Positions 33,424 through 46,493 of a stretch of 64,000 bases of DNA are shown here, piece by piece (the stretch's first letter is position 1; each line of letters opens with the position of its first letter). The notes under the pieces are model-generated. The model ran no database searches, had not been told where the DNA came from, and saw only the letters and a program-made list of their open reading frames with translations. The stretch is taken from NCBI GenBank assembly GCA_037367355.1, contig CM074696.1:1674001-1738000 (forward strand), read 5' to 3'. The stretch is from Neoscytalidium dimidiatum (taxonomy: Eukaryota > Ascomycota > Dothideomycetes > Botryosphaeriales > Botryosphaeriaceae). A program made the translations under genes and the position numbers.

Positions 33424-34910
33424 TTAGAACTTTGTCTGTTGACCGATGGTGTCGAGCGCGCCGGCCTTGCCACCGTAGACCTCGGGGACGGCAGTGCCGA
33501 GCTCGCCGGCGAGCTGGTTGCCGTAGGACAGGACGGTGAACTTCCTGATGGTCTCCTTCGGCAGGATGAGCTTGAAGGCGTTGAACATCCAGCCCATGAC
33601 GACGGGGACGTTGACGAAGAACTTGCGGCTGAGAGTCTCCGGGTAGACCTTGGAGAAGAGCTCGATGGTGCGACGAGACGCCGCCTTCACGTTGGGATCC
33701 TGGCGGATGAAAGAGACGCTCAGGTAGTCGTGGACCTGAATACCTTGGTACGGATCGGGGCCGTTGCCATAGTCGGGGATGGGCTGAGTGGCGTTGGCAA
33801 GGTTGAGCTTCTGAATACCGAGCTCCATGAGCGCCACACGCCAGCGCAGGAACCTGTTAGCGGAAGTAAGTTAGTATTGCCTTGAAATAATAGAGCAGGA
33901 AGCGTATCTCCTGATTCACGATTCCACGACACATCTGGATGTTATTAAGAGGCTCCTTCTTAGGCGGGAATTTCTCAATGAGCGAGCAGGCCATCTCGGC
34001 CAGAGCAGAGTCCCGGCCGAAAGCGGCCCTCTCACTACATCAAAGGCCATCAGTGTGGTATGTGGAGCTTCTTGCGGGGATGGCACATGACTTACGCCTC
34101 AACATCGCCGAAAGTGGCCTTATTATCCTTCACAGCACCGTAAACATTGAACGTAACAACGTCCTTCTTGTTCACGCTCCCGGGCACACCCTCGACTTCG
34201 ATCACGTATCCCAGACCGGCATAGCGCTCCTTATCGAAGCTCTCCTCTAACGCAGCAAGAGGGTTGAACGAGTTGCGCCATTTGAGAGTCTCCGCCAGCT
34301 GGTTCTTGGCCTTCTCTAGGTCGTTGGCGTTGGCGCGGAGGAATTTCTGGAGGATGAGCTTGGTGTGGAATGGTCCAGCAGGGTCGAGGTTGATGCCATA
34401 AACCTCGCTGTGACCATCCGCAGCTTTAATGAGGTCGGGGAGAACCTTGAGGAGCTTGCTGATAGGGTGATCCTCCGAGATGTCGGGCCACACGGGAGCG
34501 CCGGCCGCAGCGGTAGTGCTCGTCTCAGCGGGCTTCGCGGGTTCGTCTTTGGCAGGAACCTCAGGCTTTGAGGCCTCATCGTCAGTCTTCGGCGACTCGT
34601 CCTTCTTGTCAGTCTCCTCTGCCTTCGGTTGCTCCTCGCTTTTGGCGGCAGCTTCACCCTCGGTTGCGGCGGAAGCAGCTTCGACAGTGCCATTCGTGGT
34701 CACATCCGGCTTCGCGGCTTCATCAGTGGTGGTAGCAGCAGGGCTCTCGCTCTTGGTCTTCTCAGCGGTCGAAGATTCAGCGGCGTTGGCAGGCTGCTCG
34801 GTAGGGGACGTTGCGTTCGCGTCGTTGGCAGTGGAGGTAGGAGCAGGCTCCGACTTCGCGTCAGGCGCCGACTCGGTAGCGACCTTGGGCTCCTCGTTCT
34901 GGGTCGCCAT
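33424..34910 (-). CDS. SFH5: SFH5-type CRAL-TRIO lipid-transfer protein
   Basis: Three exons: 34910-34096, 34034-33933 and 33853-33424 (448 aa, exact frame; introns 61 and 79 nt, the second with an ACTAAC branch site). SFH5 proteins are Sec14-like and act at the ER/plasma membrane in phosphatidylinositol transfer; yeast Sfh5 is also reported to bind haem. The first 140 residues are an Ala/Glu/Lys/Thr-rich disordered extension. The CRAL-TRIO N-region begins HPISKLLKVLPDLI, with LRANANDLEKAKNQLAETLKWR. The lipid-binding domain includes IQVHDYLSVSFIRQDP, FSKVYPETLSRKFFVNVP and KFTVLSYGNQLAGELG, a typical SFH5 ending. The start ATG (GTCGCCATGG on the reverse strand) is chosen over an upstream in-frame extension that lacks domain character. 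Confidence 0.93.
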
Positions 34911-35966
34911 GGTGGATTGAATAGGTGTTCGGCGGCGGCAGCGAGGGTGAGTGCAAGTGTGATGGGAGGTGAAGGCAGACGCAAGGAGTCTGAAAGAGAA
35001 ACGGATGAAGGAGTGCGGAGAGAAATTGGAGTGGGAGCTTGGGTAGGGTGAGTCGCGGATTGAGCTTAAATGAAGACGCGATTCAAAGCTCTGGTCGCAC
35101 AAGCTCCGACTGACTCAGGCGGCCCGCGCTCCGCGTGCGACGCTCGGCCGCCACAAGTGGGGCCGCGCACGCTATTAATGTGCTGTGCACACACGCCTTG
35201 TCACCCACGTGTTTCGCGAGACTTCAACCACAACTCAACTGCAACCAGCTTAATCGGCACGCGCTGCTCGTCCGCCGTGCCTCCTTTGTCCTTTCTCAGT
35301 TGCCAATATCTGCAATAACGCGAGTGCCCCTAAAGCATGATGAACCTTAAGAGAGCCCAAGAATGCATGCACGCGACCCTGCTTTCATCCAATCTCCGAG
35401 CATAGCGATCTAACTCCGTCTCTGTATTGCTTCCTCGAAAAGGGTCCTTCTATCTTTGCAATGTGTCCTCAGAAAAGGAGGCTGTGCATCACATTTAGCC
35501 CCCGAGCTCTGTCTTCGTCAAGTGTGATCAACTCCCTGTCCTTCGAGCGCGGCTCATTGCCATGCAGCTTTCCGGGCGTTGTGCATTTATTTACAGAGTT
35601 TGCGAAGCTTATTTTCGCGAGGGGCAGTTCCAAACGACAAATAGGCGCCCACTTCCCGTGAGCGACGGACGCCATGACTGCAGCTGTGTGCATGCTTCAT
35701 CCTAAACTCCTTTTTCATCCCCAATACCACCAATCGCAAACCCTTTCCCCCCCATATAGTACAAATGCACAATTTCGCGGAGAAATCTGTACACATTTTG
35801 CGACAGGTCCAAATACAAGGAGTATTAAAACATTCTCTGCGTTGGATTCTTCCAAGATTACACAGTGGATTGTGTTCAGATGAATGCTTCAGGATCCCTG
35901 CAAGGCCATAAACCCCAACTGACAGCGTAGTCAAGATAGACCGCACTTCGTCAATGAGACGTGTCA
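34911..35966. other. Intergenic, SFH5 promoter and PPR gene 3' UTR
   Basis: The SFH5 leader is GA/CT-rich and carries a TGACTCA (35111-35117) of uncertain value. The remainder is AT-richer and holds no supportable gene. Confidence 0.45.
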
Positions 35967-38328
35967 TTACGTTGACCTCGACTTGTACTTGCTTCTTCCC
36001 GGTGCGTTCTCATTCTTGCGCTGCGCTGCCTCCTTCTCCTCTTCTCTTGCAGTGGCTTGGCCGTCCGTGTCATCGTACTTGTCGTCATCCTTGTCGTCAT
36101 CCTTGTCTTCATCCTCGTCCTCTTCAGCCCGCCGTCCTGGGTTGAGGTCCGGGTTTCTCACGTCCACACCCCGGTCAATGTGCACTTTCCTCATCTCCCT
36201 CGAGAGGAAGGAGTCGACCTTACCCTTCCTGGCCGTAAGCTCAACGATGCGCTCGCGTGGCAGCTCAGCCTTGTTGATCAAGCGATCGTAGCAACCCCTG
36301 AGCTCCCATATGAATTCCACCGCGAAGTTTCTTTCCTTCTGCGTTAGTACATCTTTATGGTATCTTTCACGTTTGAGCATGTTCTTGACGTTGACTAGCT
36401 GAGGGCCTAATCGATCTAATCCATCAAGAACCTCTTCTGGACGGGGTAGGTTAGCTACCACCTTCGCGTATACGATCAAGGTGCGAAGATCCGGATCGGG
36501 AAGCGTGCTGGCCATCATATCCAGAATGGCATTGGCATGGGCGAAAACTTTGGGATTGTTCCCGTCCTTTAGGCAGGAACTCATCGCTATTCTGAAAGTT
36601 TTGGGCTTCGGTCTCAAGCCGGAGGCCTCAAAGTCGGTGCTGAGGAATTCGACTGCGGATTTCGAAGCGTGTGCTTTGCGTAGTATGAGCAAGTACATGT
36701 GGAGATTGACCTCGTCCGGCACGATGCCCCAGCTGTCAGGAGCGGTTAGGAGATTCCAGTAGTCCTCGGCCGTCTTTTTGAGAGTCAGTTGCAAACAAGC
36801 CTCCAGGATCACGGCAAGAGTGTGATTGCCAGGCTTTGCGTAAGCCATGTTCTGACGACCACCACCGACAGTCTTTTCCAGTTTGACCGGGTCGAACTCG
36901 CCACCGCGACGTAAGTGATCAGTCGGATCTACGGGAGAGAAGTCTTCAGTCTTCATTTTCGAAGGCGTGTTGGGGAGGTGAAATTTTGGTGTTGAGCCAC
37001 TGCCCAGGATCGGCACAAGACGTGGAATGTCCATAGTTTGCTCGAAAAGCGAGAAAACGTCATCCCAATCTCGGGGCCGTTGTCCAATCAGGAGCATCTT
37101 TCCCATGGCGCACGCTAGCTCTTCGTCGATGACGATGTTTCCCGCGCGCCATTTGTTGACAATGTCCTCCCAGATCCTCCGAGCATCAATGATGGCGGCT
37201 TCCCGTTTGTGTGCGACTTCTCCAGAGGACATATCCCTGGGCGTGAGGAGCGCCTCTTGTCTCATTCCTTGCAGAATCGTGGTATATGTAAGAGCGTCGG
37301 CGGACCCCGGTCCGTTCTCCGGGAGTTTGGCTGCAATTCCCCATAGGGCGTTCATGTTATTAGATCTAGCACACACTCTCAGGGCTGCATTCACATGCAT
37401 CGTCGATGGCCGAACCCGAGAGTTGGGCGCTGACATGGAATGGTAGACGACGAGCGCGTGTCCGACGCTGGAATTTATGTGCGCATTGTTTCCAAGGCCA
37501 CGTAGAACAATCATGTAGGTGTACGAATCGGGCATCTGCGCTCGTTTCTTCATCTGTATGGAAAACATTGTATCAGTGGAAATGCCGTACGCACATCTGT
37601 GCTGACCATACCTCATTATACAACTTGACGCCTTGACTGACGCGACCATTCGCCATGTAGTGGTCTATCAAATGATTCCAGCTGACAACGCACTCCATGG
37701 ATTTGCTCGCGAAGCGGACTAGGTTTAGTGCCTTTTCGTCTTCGCCTTTTTCCAGCTGCTTCCTTACTCTCTCGGCAAGTTTGAGAGGGTCCTTCCCGAA
37801 CCATTCCAGCTCCGTCTGCAGCTGTCGTTTCGTCTTTACTGTGAGGGCATTCTTTCCCGGCATTATACGGTTCTGCATCATCTTTATGTCGAGCTCTCTC
37901 CGCAAATGTGACTTGAAATATGGGACTTCTCTCCGGCGCTTGAAGGCATCGCCGCGGTAATAATCCTTCTTTGTTTCCTCGGACAGTGCCTCGAATCCAC
38001 CGGACTCTCGTCGTCTCTCAGTCGTATTGTTGCGATAGAACGCATTCTTTTCTTGTTCCGCTACCCTGTCGAATGCGTCGGGGATGCGTCCTGTCTCAGT
38101 CGCATAGCTGTGCTTGTGTTGTTGCAGCGCAAGAACAAGCGCTCGGGTCGGCGCTCGCTGAAGATGGGCACGGCGGGCGAGGGCATTCGGAAACGTAGGC
38201 TGTGCGCGACTGGTGACGGCGCGCAAGCAGTGCCAGAGGCAGGCGTGGCAGCTCAACAGCTGCATGGGAGGAGGCGACAAGGTGGGCGTCGGCGAGTGTA
38301 TAGGCTGTCGCGTTGCAGCAGACAGCAA
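35967..38328 (-). CDS. Mitochondrial pentatricopeptide-type RNA-processing protein
   Basis: Two exons, 38328-37612 and 37553-35967, with a 58-nt intron. The start at 38328 gives 767 aa; an internal ATG at 38265 (MQLLSCHACLWHCLRAV) would give 746 aa and a good mitochondrial presequence. Helix pairs of PPR type are visible: VSWNHLIDHYMANGRVSQGVKLYNE, continuing across the splice site into MKKRAQMPDSYTYMIVLRGL, then NAALRVCARSNNMNALW, ALTYTTILQGMRQEA and LHMYLLILRKAHASKSAVEFL. The layout is that of fungal PPR proteins related to CCM1, which act on mitochondrial rRNA and introns; that orthology is tentative. The C-terminus is a long Asp/Lys-rich disordered tail. Confidence 0.8.
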
Positions 38329-38640
38329 GCATCAGTAGCAGTTATTCGCTCGCGGTCGGAAGATTTTCAACTTTTTTGGCCGACCGTGATCACGTGCACG
38401 CGCGTCAGGGAGCACCGCGCGGGCGAGAGTGGCCGCCGATGCTCCGTAAATCCGCATCGGTCGTCTTGCTCCGACAGGCCAACAACACCTTCGCCCGTTT
38501 ACAGAAAGGGCCTGGCTCGCCGGATAGCCTATCTGCAGGCGGACACACTGCCCCGCGGTGAGCGATGAGGGGCCTGCTCAAGTCATGACGGCGTCTCCAT
38601 GCGCCTTCCCTCGAACCGTTAGACGGACTGCTTACCAACG

Positions 38641-38665
38641 CATCGCATCGCATCGCATCGCATCG
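38641..38665. repeat. (CATCG)5 pentanucleotide repeat
   Basis: Five perfect tandem copies, about 310 bp upstream of the PPR-gene start. Confidence 0.92.
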
Positions 38666-40618
38666 CCAGGACGGACCCGGGGCAGCGGGAGGGGGGCATG
38701 GGCGAGGAGCAGCAGGAGCGCAGCGCAGCAGACGGCGGCGGCCCCTCCTCCCACCGGCCCCTTCTCCCCGGGCCGGCCCCCAGCTGCAAAGAGCAGTCTT
38801 GAGCGAGGCCTGGAGGTGGTTCGGCGGCGCTGGCTTACCGTAGCGGCAGATCAGTCGAGGCATGGCTGGCAGGATTGCCGCAAGGGACCAGGGAGCAGGC
38901 GCAGGATCTGACAGGCGATCATCCGGTCCTAATCCTAGCTAGCTGTGTGCTCCGCGTGCCGCTCTCGCGGCTCTCGCTAGATGGTAAGGCTGAGGCGGCG
39001 CGGAGCGGAAGGCGGATGGGGGATGGCTAGCCATGTGGCAGTGGGCAGCGGGCAGCGGGCGCGGCCGCCCTAGCGCGCACGTTTGCCCGCGCCGGCAATC
39101 CTGCGCGCTGTCGGCGTGGAGGCGAGCTTCAGACCCCGGGCGCTCGTCGACGCCGGCGCGGGCGCGGACGCGGGCGCTGGTGCTGGTGCTGGTGCTGGGA
39201 CGGGTGCTGGTGGTTTGCACGCCGGCGAGATTTGGTGCGGCCGGGAAGGAAGCGGAAGCGGAACACCGTGACGGGCCCTGGCAGGCCTTCGTCACGACGG
39301 TGCTTGCGTAGTGTACGGCTTGAATCATGGCCGGCCGGGGACCGCCCCAATAGCCATATTAGCAGCAGGAAGCTACCGCAGCGCTGGCGTCACTCTACAC
39401 TACTGCTAGCACGCTGCGGCTCCGCTCCATGTCCATGTCCCTGCTGCCCCGGGCTGAGAGAAGGTGCGGCCCGCTCGAAGCAAGTCACCGAGGCGAACAG
39501 CCAGGCTAGCGGCCCAGCACGCAACCGATGCAAGCAAGACATCTTAGAAAAGCCAGATCCGCCTCCGCCTCCGCCGCCTCCACATGGCCTCCGCGCCATC
39601 CCAAGCTTATCATCCTGCGACTCATTAACCTACCTTGCCCGCACTAGCACTCGGTGAATGCTCACTCACCCTGGCGTGATTCGGGGTGCTACCGCTGCCG
39701 CTGCCTCTGCCGCTGCGGATACCACCACTGCACTGCGGTGCGGCATGTTGTGGTCACGACCGCCTCAACTTTCTGCCAGCCGGGGAAGCTCTCCCCCTCC
39801 GCAAGTCGACCCGGCGCTCCGTTCGTCCAACTGAGAAACCACACTACTGCCGTGTAACGAGGACGTCAAACGGCTGCCTTCCCAGTCACTCGCATGACAC
39901 ATTAGCTTTTTGTCCGGCGCAACCGTTGCCCCAGGGCAAAAACGCTTGCACCATGCAAGCAAGCAAAGCAAGCAAGCATGCCTGCCTGCCAGACACACTC
40001 GCACCACGCAGCAGCCCCAGAGCCAACCAGCCCCCCAACCCTCCTAAGAAGCCTTGTCTCTAGCAAGGTTGCTTCCCGCCTCGCTACCCGCTTTTCGAAA
40101 AACGATGTGCGGCCAAGGCGCCAGGCGCAAGCATAAGTTTTGGCTTGACTTCCCGCAATTTTTTCCCACTAGAGCCCTGGCTGGCCCAGCGTGCCTTGTC
40201 CCTGGGAAAGGAGCCCGCGAGCGTGGGTGAGTTATAGGAGCGGCGGCTGTCAGCCCACAGCAAAATAAATGTCCGTAGTCAACAACCCAAAGCCAACAAC
40301 CATCGCACAGGAAATCGTCTTTTTTTTTTCTCTCCAAGCCGCAGGCCGACCGATGCAAACGCACTCGCAACAACGAAGAATTTATCCGCTCAACGTAATG
40401 GGGACGAGTCCCTTGCCAGCCACCACCGTCGCCCCGCATGCGACCGCCTGCTGCTCGTACGGCAGGGGACGGTGACTGATGTCGCGTGATGCTTCCCCCC
40501 TCCATCAGCGGCCGTTCTCGCGGTGCATCGCCCAGGTGAAAATTTGACTCGCTCGTTCGCTCGGCGACAGCGAAGAAAGATAAAGAAGAGATGAGAAGGG
40601 GCAAATTGAGAAGGGAGG

Positions 40619-40636
40619 AAAAAAAAAAAAAAAAAG
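40619..40636. repeat. Poly-A tract
   Basis: An uninterrupted run of about 17 A following a purine-rich segment (AGAAGGGAGG). Confidence 0.85.
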
Positions 40637-41982
40637 AGACAGAGCGCTTTCGCGCTCGTGTGACATGACAACGTCTTGCGTCGACAAGTCTGAGTGGGCC
40701 GGCTGAGGCATGCCGTCGCTCACACATAAGCCGTGGGACGCACAACACACATGCGCACACACCACCGTCTTACCGGCCGCTGCTCGTTGGCATGCCGTGA
40801 ATGGTGAATTGACAACGCCGCATAGACACACATGGGCGAGAGAAGGGGGTCAGAGAGACTCCGACACCGCTCCATGTGCCACCAGCCGGCCGTTTTGCTC
40901 ATTCTTCTCGAGTCGTGGTTCTACCGCAGCACGTCGTTGGACCAATATCGAAGCCTTTGCTATACAAAGGCCTTCACACCGGCCGCCGCGCTTCGCCCCG
41001 AGGGACCGGGGGGCTTCCTGCTCAGCGCTCTCGAAGCAGCAGTCACGTCCGCCGGAGACCCATTCTGACTGGTCGCTTGCGCATCTATCTGCTGTGTGCC
41101 TGTAGTGACGTGAGAAAAAAAAAATGCAGAAAAACAAAAAGGATGACCGGTGTGAGTGTGCTGCCGCTGCTGCACGCATGTTCGTCTGTCCGTTCGCCTG
41201 TACCTGCCCTGCTCCGGACGAAGGTCCCCTCACCCCCTCCCCACTCTCTCCTTGCTGCTTGCGGGCGGGCACCGCCGGACGTGCCCGTTCGTGCTTCGCG
41301 AAAGCGAAGAGAGGGTCGCCGCATCGTTGGGCCCGCTCTCTTTCACCCGTCGCGCAAAGGAATCCGAGCAGAGCATAGAAATGTGGAGTAAGGCACAGTC
41401 GCCCGGGAGCGCACGGCACGAAGGGCAGCCCCTCTCTGCCCATCAGCGGCGTCGACTCACATCATCAAGCAGCGGCAGCGTCATGTCCGTCAATCGTCGC
41501 CTCCACCGCAATATATTGAATCAAGCAGGCAGTAAAAAAATTTTTTTCTCTTTCGATTATTCCGTCCGCGAGAGGCGCGCGCGCGCGCCCAATCGTTGCC
41601 CTTGAATGATACGCGACGCCAAAGGACATTCGCCGTTGCACCCGAAGGGCAACAGAATGTTGATGTAAGCGAAATAATTGCGAGATCAAGAAGAAAAAGC
41701 AAAAAAAGAGGTGGTGAAGGTGCAGGAAGCCACAGCCAGCCAACCAGCCAGCCCTACCAGTTCCCTCATTCCTCTCCCAGTTCGTCTTTTGACTCAAGAA
41801 AGTATATTGGCGGCGATGTTTAGGCTCGCCGTGGTTCCCACTTAACCCCTCATCGCACGTCGTCATCCATCGTCAGGCGCGCATAGCCACGATAATCACA
41901 GTCGTTTGCGTTGTGAACTCGCCCTCTCCCTCTCTGTACTTCACCTACCTTTTGCAAATGCCGGTTCAAAGATAGTGCAGGG

Positions 41983-42007
41983 AAAAAAACCCCCCCCCCC
42001 CCCCCCC
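41983..42007. repeat. A7C18 homopolymer junction
   Basis: Seven A followed by eighteen C without interruption (C from 41990 to 42007). The minus strand is a G18 run. Confidence 0.9.
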
Positions 42008-42424
42008 ATGGATCTTCGATCGATCTTTATTCGCCACAGCGGCTCGAGGAAGGGATTAAGAGCGAAGATAGAAAAAAATTACCATTGCTGCGACACGGGT
42101 AAGCCGTGTGCGCAGAGGGGAAGGAGAGAGTCCCGTGTCCACACGTCTGATCCGCACACCTCCCATTTGACGTAAGGCAGGATGCCGAGTGCAGGGCGCC
42201 GTGGCCCCGTGGCAAGGGTGCGCAAGGGTATAGGTACGAATGGCACAAGAGAGAGAGGGCGAGCGAGAGAGAAAAGGAAAAGGCGGATCGGCAATGCCGC
42301 CGGCCGCATGCATCATGCAGGCGGAGACTGCGCGCTCTGCAGCCCGCAGACGACCGACACCATCGCAGCCACCACACTTTTGCCTTCCCGCAGTACCGTC
42401 CACGCGCAAGAGCGCCCCTCAGCA

Positions 42425-42441
42425 AAAAAAAAAAAAAAAAG
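42425..42441. repeat. Poly-A tract
   Basis: About 17 consecutive A, with no gene near. Confidence 0.85.
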
Positions 42442-43646
42442 GTATGAGAGCGAGAACGGTGCGCGAGCGCACGCCACTGAGCGGGATCGAACAATATTTT
42501 TTGCTGCATGGCGCGGAGACGGAATCGGCCGCTTCGTTCCCCTCATCTTATCCCATTCCCACCGTTCCCGGAAGCACCGTGTTGCGACGCAGGCGCCCCG
42601 TACCCACACGCGACCATCGTAATGCTTGCTTGCCCGCCCAACCCGGTTATGTGATACATCGCATTTTCCTGATCCCACATCTCGGAGACTGTTGCGACAA
42701 CGTCGCGACCTTGGAATTTGAGGCCTTGGGAACTGCGGAGACACACCGTGCGCCACGTCTATCATGGTAACACAGAAACAGGATTGTTATGGGAGGGGAC
42801 TTCTGATGCTGCACAAGGTCCACAAAGTAGAAAAAAAAAGCTACGTACTTACATGCCCTTTCGTTTCCCGTTCTCGCGCGCTGCGTCGCTCTGTTGCTAT
42901 TGGGAAGAAAGGATACGCCCGCGAAAAGAATAGCAGCAAAATAATTTCTGAACGAGTATCGCGCGCGTGTGCAAGAGCGACAGGACGACGGGCTACTGCT
43001 ACAGCCGAGGTGGTTCTTCCAGGGACTTGCATTGTCTTTCGCTTCCAGCATATCCTTCCCATACCCTCGCTTACCTCCTGCATTAATCCCATGACCAAAC
43101 GAAGAAGAGCGACGAATTGTTTCAGATGCGCCGGGTTCGAATGCATGTCTCTAGAAGCTCCTGAATCGATAATTGATGCAGCCGAAACTTTTGAGGAAAC
43201 CCGCACAGTGGCCGCCGTCCCACATGACCGTGAATGTCGGAGAGTGATGTGAGAGGTTCTGCCGCCGCCTGACTCCTAAAAGAGCATGACCCAAGGGGCA
43301 ACGCCGTTTTGCTTTTCGTGGACACCACCGCCCCGGTGCAACAGGTCTTCCCATGAATATGATAGGCCAGCCGTGGACCAAGAGCTGTGGCGCGACCATT
43401 CATGTCGTAATTATCGTATCCTTTGCTTGTGACCGCAAACACCCCCGAAAGAAGTTGAGCCGCCGTAAATGCATTGTCAAAAAAACCTGAACGCGATCAA
43501 AATGCAACCATGCTGATGTCGTGACAAAAAACCGGACGATGAGAAGATCGGGACGTATGGGAGGCACCGAAAGGTTGGAAAAAGGCGGAAGGGTCATGAG
43601 TCTATTGCTGAAAGTTTGATCCGTTGTCCGCGGCTGCAAGATACGG

Positions 43647-45293
43647 TTAGCAATGGCTGATCCGCAATGTGGGAGGTATGGGAGACGTGCGTTGTTGGTA
43701 CATATTCTGGCCCTGCGCATAGGGCGACTGGGGATAGCTGCTACTCGCATTAGACGCACTGCTTGGGTACATCTGTGGGTTGGCGGCGGCATACTGGGCC
43801 ATCTCTCCAATCGCGCTGGGACTCTGCGTGCCATATTGCGCCGGCGCCTGACCACTGGCGGCAGGAGCATAACCGATTGGGGGCAACTGCGGTCCACCCA
43901 TCTGGACAGGTTGACCCATAGCGCGAGGTTGACCGTAGATCGGCGTCTCGGGGTTGCTGTTGTTTGCTTCATTATTCTGCGCCTGGCGCTGCTGCTCGGC
44001 CTGACGTTGACGTTCCTCCTCGGCCTTGCGCTGAGCCTCTTCCTCCTTCTTCTTTGCCTTCCATTCTTTACGGATTTCTTTAAACTCTGTTGCGAGTAAT
44101 GTCAGTGGGCGCCATACTTGAACACTAGTGCACGCGTGGGGTATTTGGTGTTGAAGCTAGACAGGCATGGGTAGTCTTGTACTAGCTTCCGGCCACCAAG
44201 TCGAGGACCCCGACCGAGCGGGAACCGCCAAAATAGTTCGCAACACCAAACGCGCGCCGGACGTAAACCTGGGGTCGATCGCGCGCTACACGGACCATCG
44301 CGACTAGTGAGGGAAAACAACACCACGTACCTTCTGGGGTGCGCTTTTGACCGTGCGACTGCATCGTAACGTGCGCGTTCAGGTGGTTGAGCGTCCCGTA
44401 TGCCTTCTCGCATCCATTCCACCCACACTTATACATGCGCTCGATTTCTTCGTAACGCCTGCGTGGGCGCTTGTGCTGTTGCGCGCCGGGAATGGGAACG
44501 AAAGAATAGACGGTTGAAAGCGGGTGGCCGCCCTGCGACAGCGGCGCGTTAATGAGAGGTCCTTGTGGACAACAGCGAAGCGCGACGCGTAGCTTACCGT
44601 TGGCGGGCGCTGGACCGGCGAGACCATTGAAGGCGCCGGAGGGCCAGACGAGACAGGCGCGTGCCCGTACATGCCGGGATAGTGGGAGCCCCACTGATCA
44701 GGACGCCCGTAAACGGGCGTCGCGGGGTGGCCGCCGTAGTGAGGCATTTCGTGCTGAGGCGGGTAGGGAGAGTATTGGCCGTGAGGGGGGTAGGTGGGAG
44801 AGGTAGCCGCGGCTATCGAAGGATCTATAGGTACTTCGGGGTCAGACTTGTTGTTTTGCGCGTTGTGGTTGTTGGCATTGCCATCAGGCAAAGGCATGGA
44901 CGGACTTGTTGCTTGCGCCATATTCCCTGCTTGCGGGGCCTGACCAGCTGGTGGATAATGTCCTCGTTGAACGTATTCCGGGAAAGAGCCTGAGCGTGCG
45001 GAGGACGGATTGATGCCGTACTCGGAGGTGGGAGTGGCAGAGGAGGAGAAGTTGGCGGAACGAGGATCGGAGCCCGGAGGGTATTGCGCAGCAGATGCTT
45101 GATCTGCGGAAGAACCTTCAGACTGAGGTTCTGCGGTGGAGAATGGATAGGGCGAATTCAAACCTGACTGCGAGTAGTCGTTTTGTCTACCGTCCATAGA
45201 CTGCGCGTGTCCGTTGAGGTGCAGGGCAAGCTTTTGACTTGGCGACAGAGGGCTCTCAGGTGCTGGGTGAGGAGAAGGATAGCTTGCGGACAT
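43647..45293 (-). CDS. CON7: CON7-type C2H2 zinc-finger transcription factor
   Basis: Three exons: 45293-44598, 44532-44331 and 44086-43647 (445 aa, exact frame; introns 65 and 244 nt). CON7 is a conserved filamentous-fungal regulator needed for conidium morphology and infection-related development in Magnaporthe. One zinc finger is present: C268-X4-C273-X12-H286-X5-H292 (KCGWNGCEKAYG, HLNAHVTMQSH). It is preceded by the family signature YSFVPIPGAQQHKRPRRRYEE and followed by a basic/coiled segment EFKEIRKEWKAKKKEEEAQR, which is completed across the second splice site. The N-terminal 230 residues are Pro/Ser/Tyr/Gln-rich, as in transcription activation regions. The start MSASYPSPHPAPESP is the first ATG in frame. 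The upstream 11 kb contains no gene. Confidence 0.93.
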
Positions 45294-46493
45294 GTCACGC
45301 TTAATTGGCAAGCGGTCGCGGATGATTCGCCGCCGGTAGTAGTGACCAGCAGGAGGTGGAAAGGCCGTGCGGACCGAGGCTGGGATCCAAACAGCTGACT
45401 AGATGACCGTGGGCGGTGGATGTCGACAAGCACGATAGCGTGCGACTTAGACGCGGGTGATGCGCAAGCCGGTCTCTTTCAAGTCAGGCTAGAGAGGAGA
45501 AAGTTGGGCGCTCTCGGCAGATTCGCTCCGGTAGCCCACCAGGACCAAGATTGCGCACGGAGGCTGGGTGGTGCGGGCGCTTGATCGGTAGCCTGGCTAT
45601 AGCTGGCTGGCGCGGTGCTGACCGTGGATGCTCGCGCTGGTAGCGTGGTAGCGCGCGCCGTCGAGGGTGCAAGTGCGACGTGCAGGCAGTCGCACGGATG
45701 CCGGGAGCTGGTGCGCTGGAGAATATCAAACAAGATGGAGGTAGCTGAGGCCGGCTAGCGGCAGGTAGGGGTTGGTGTTTGGGCACGGTGGGAGCGTGGC
45801 GTGTGCCCTGTGAAGATTGCGGCGCCAATTGCAGGTCTAGCCTTAGCTTAAGCTGTGAGGTAATGACGCCGAGTCGTTGGAGATCCCCTCGACGGCGCTG
45901 GTCCCAGCCGTGTCGACGGAAGGATTCGTTCTGAGCTTTGGGACGGACGGACGGCGGGCTAGGCTGTGCTTGGGAGCCGGGCGAGAAAAAAGTGGAAAAG
46001 CGCGAGGACCTCGGTACCCAGGCAGGTTAAGAGCGGCCGTAGCGCTACCACGTATGAAACCACGGTGAGAGCCCTGGACGCGGGCGGCCCAGACTGCCCA
46101 GTGAGAGCGACCGGACCGGCGCTGCCTTAGTCGGCCCTTCCACGGGTCAGCCAGGTAAATAGAGTTCGCGTCGACCAGACTTTGCGCAATCTAGTCCGCG
46201 GGCCCTTCCCAGCACGCTGACTGATGAGCAAATGCCGCGGCTGCGAGTGCCTGACCGTGTGCAGATCCTGAGGGCATGCGCCGACGCTGCCGGGGGTGGT
46301 GCTGGTCGTGCGTGTCGGGGTCGGGGGTGGGTGCGCGTTCTGGCGCTCTTCCGCCGCCGCACGTCGAGGGCCGTCGCCGCCTGGCCTGGCGGTTCCTGGT
46401 GCTGGACGGCTGGAGGACCGGTGGGCGGTGCGCGAGCGCGACAGAGGGCGCGGTGACCGCTCCGCGTCGAGCAGCTGTGGGCAAGGGCACTGC

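Larger units (their letters stand above)
38329..43646. other. Gene-poor tract, 5.3 kb, between PPR gene and CON7
   Basis: I find no frame here with a recognisable domain or convincing splice structure. The tract is moderately GC-rich, with many simple repeats: (CATCG)5 at 38641, GCTGGT units near 39178, AAGC units near 39957, A17 near 40620, A17 near 42425 and A7C18 at 41983. The left end must contain the PPR-gene promoter, and the right end the CON7 3' UTR. Overlapping open frames on both strands here are what GC-rich, stop-poor DNA gives by chance. Confidence 0.55.

Noticed and set aside
35111..35117. TGACTCA upstream of SFH5
   Set aside because: A seven-base match is expected by chance several times in 64 kb, and SFH5 has no known link to amino-acid control.
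43130..43150. T-loop-like GGGTTCGAAT
   Set aside because: Flanking bases do not pair as a T stem and no acceptor or anticodon arm is present.
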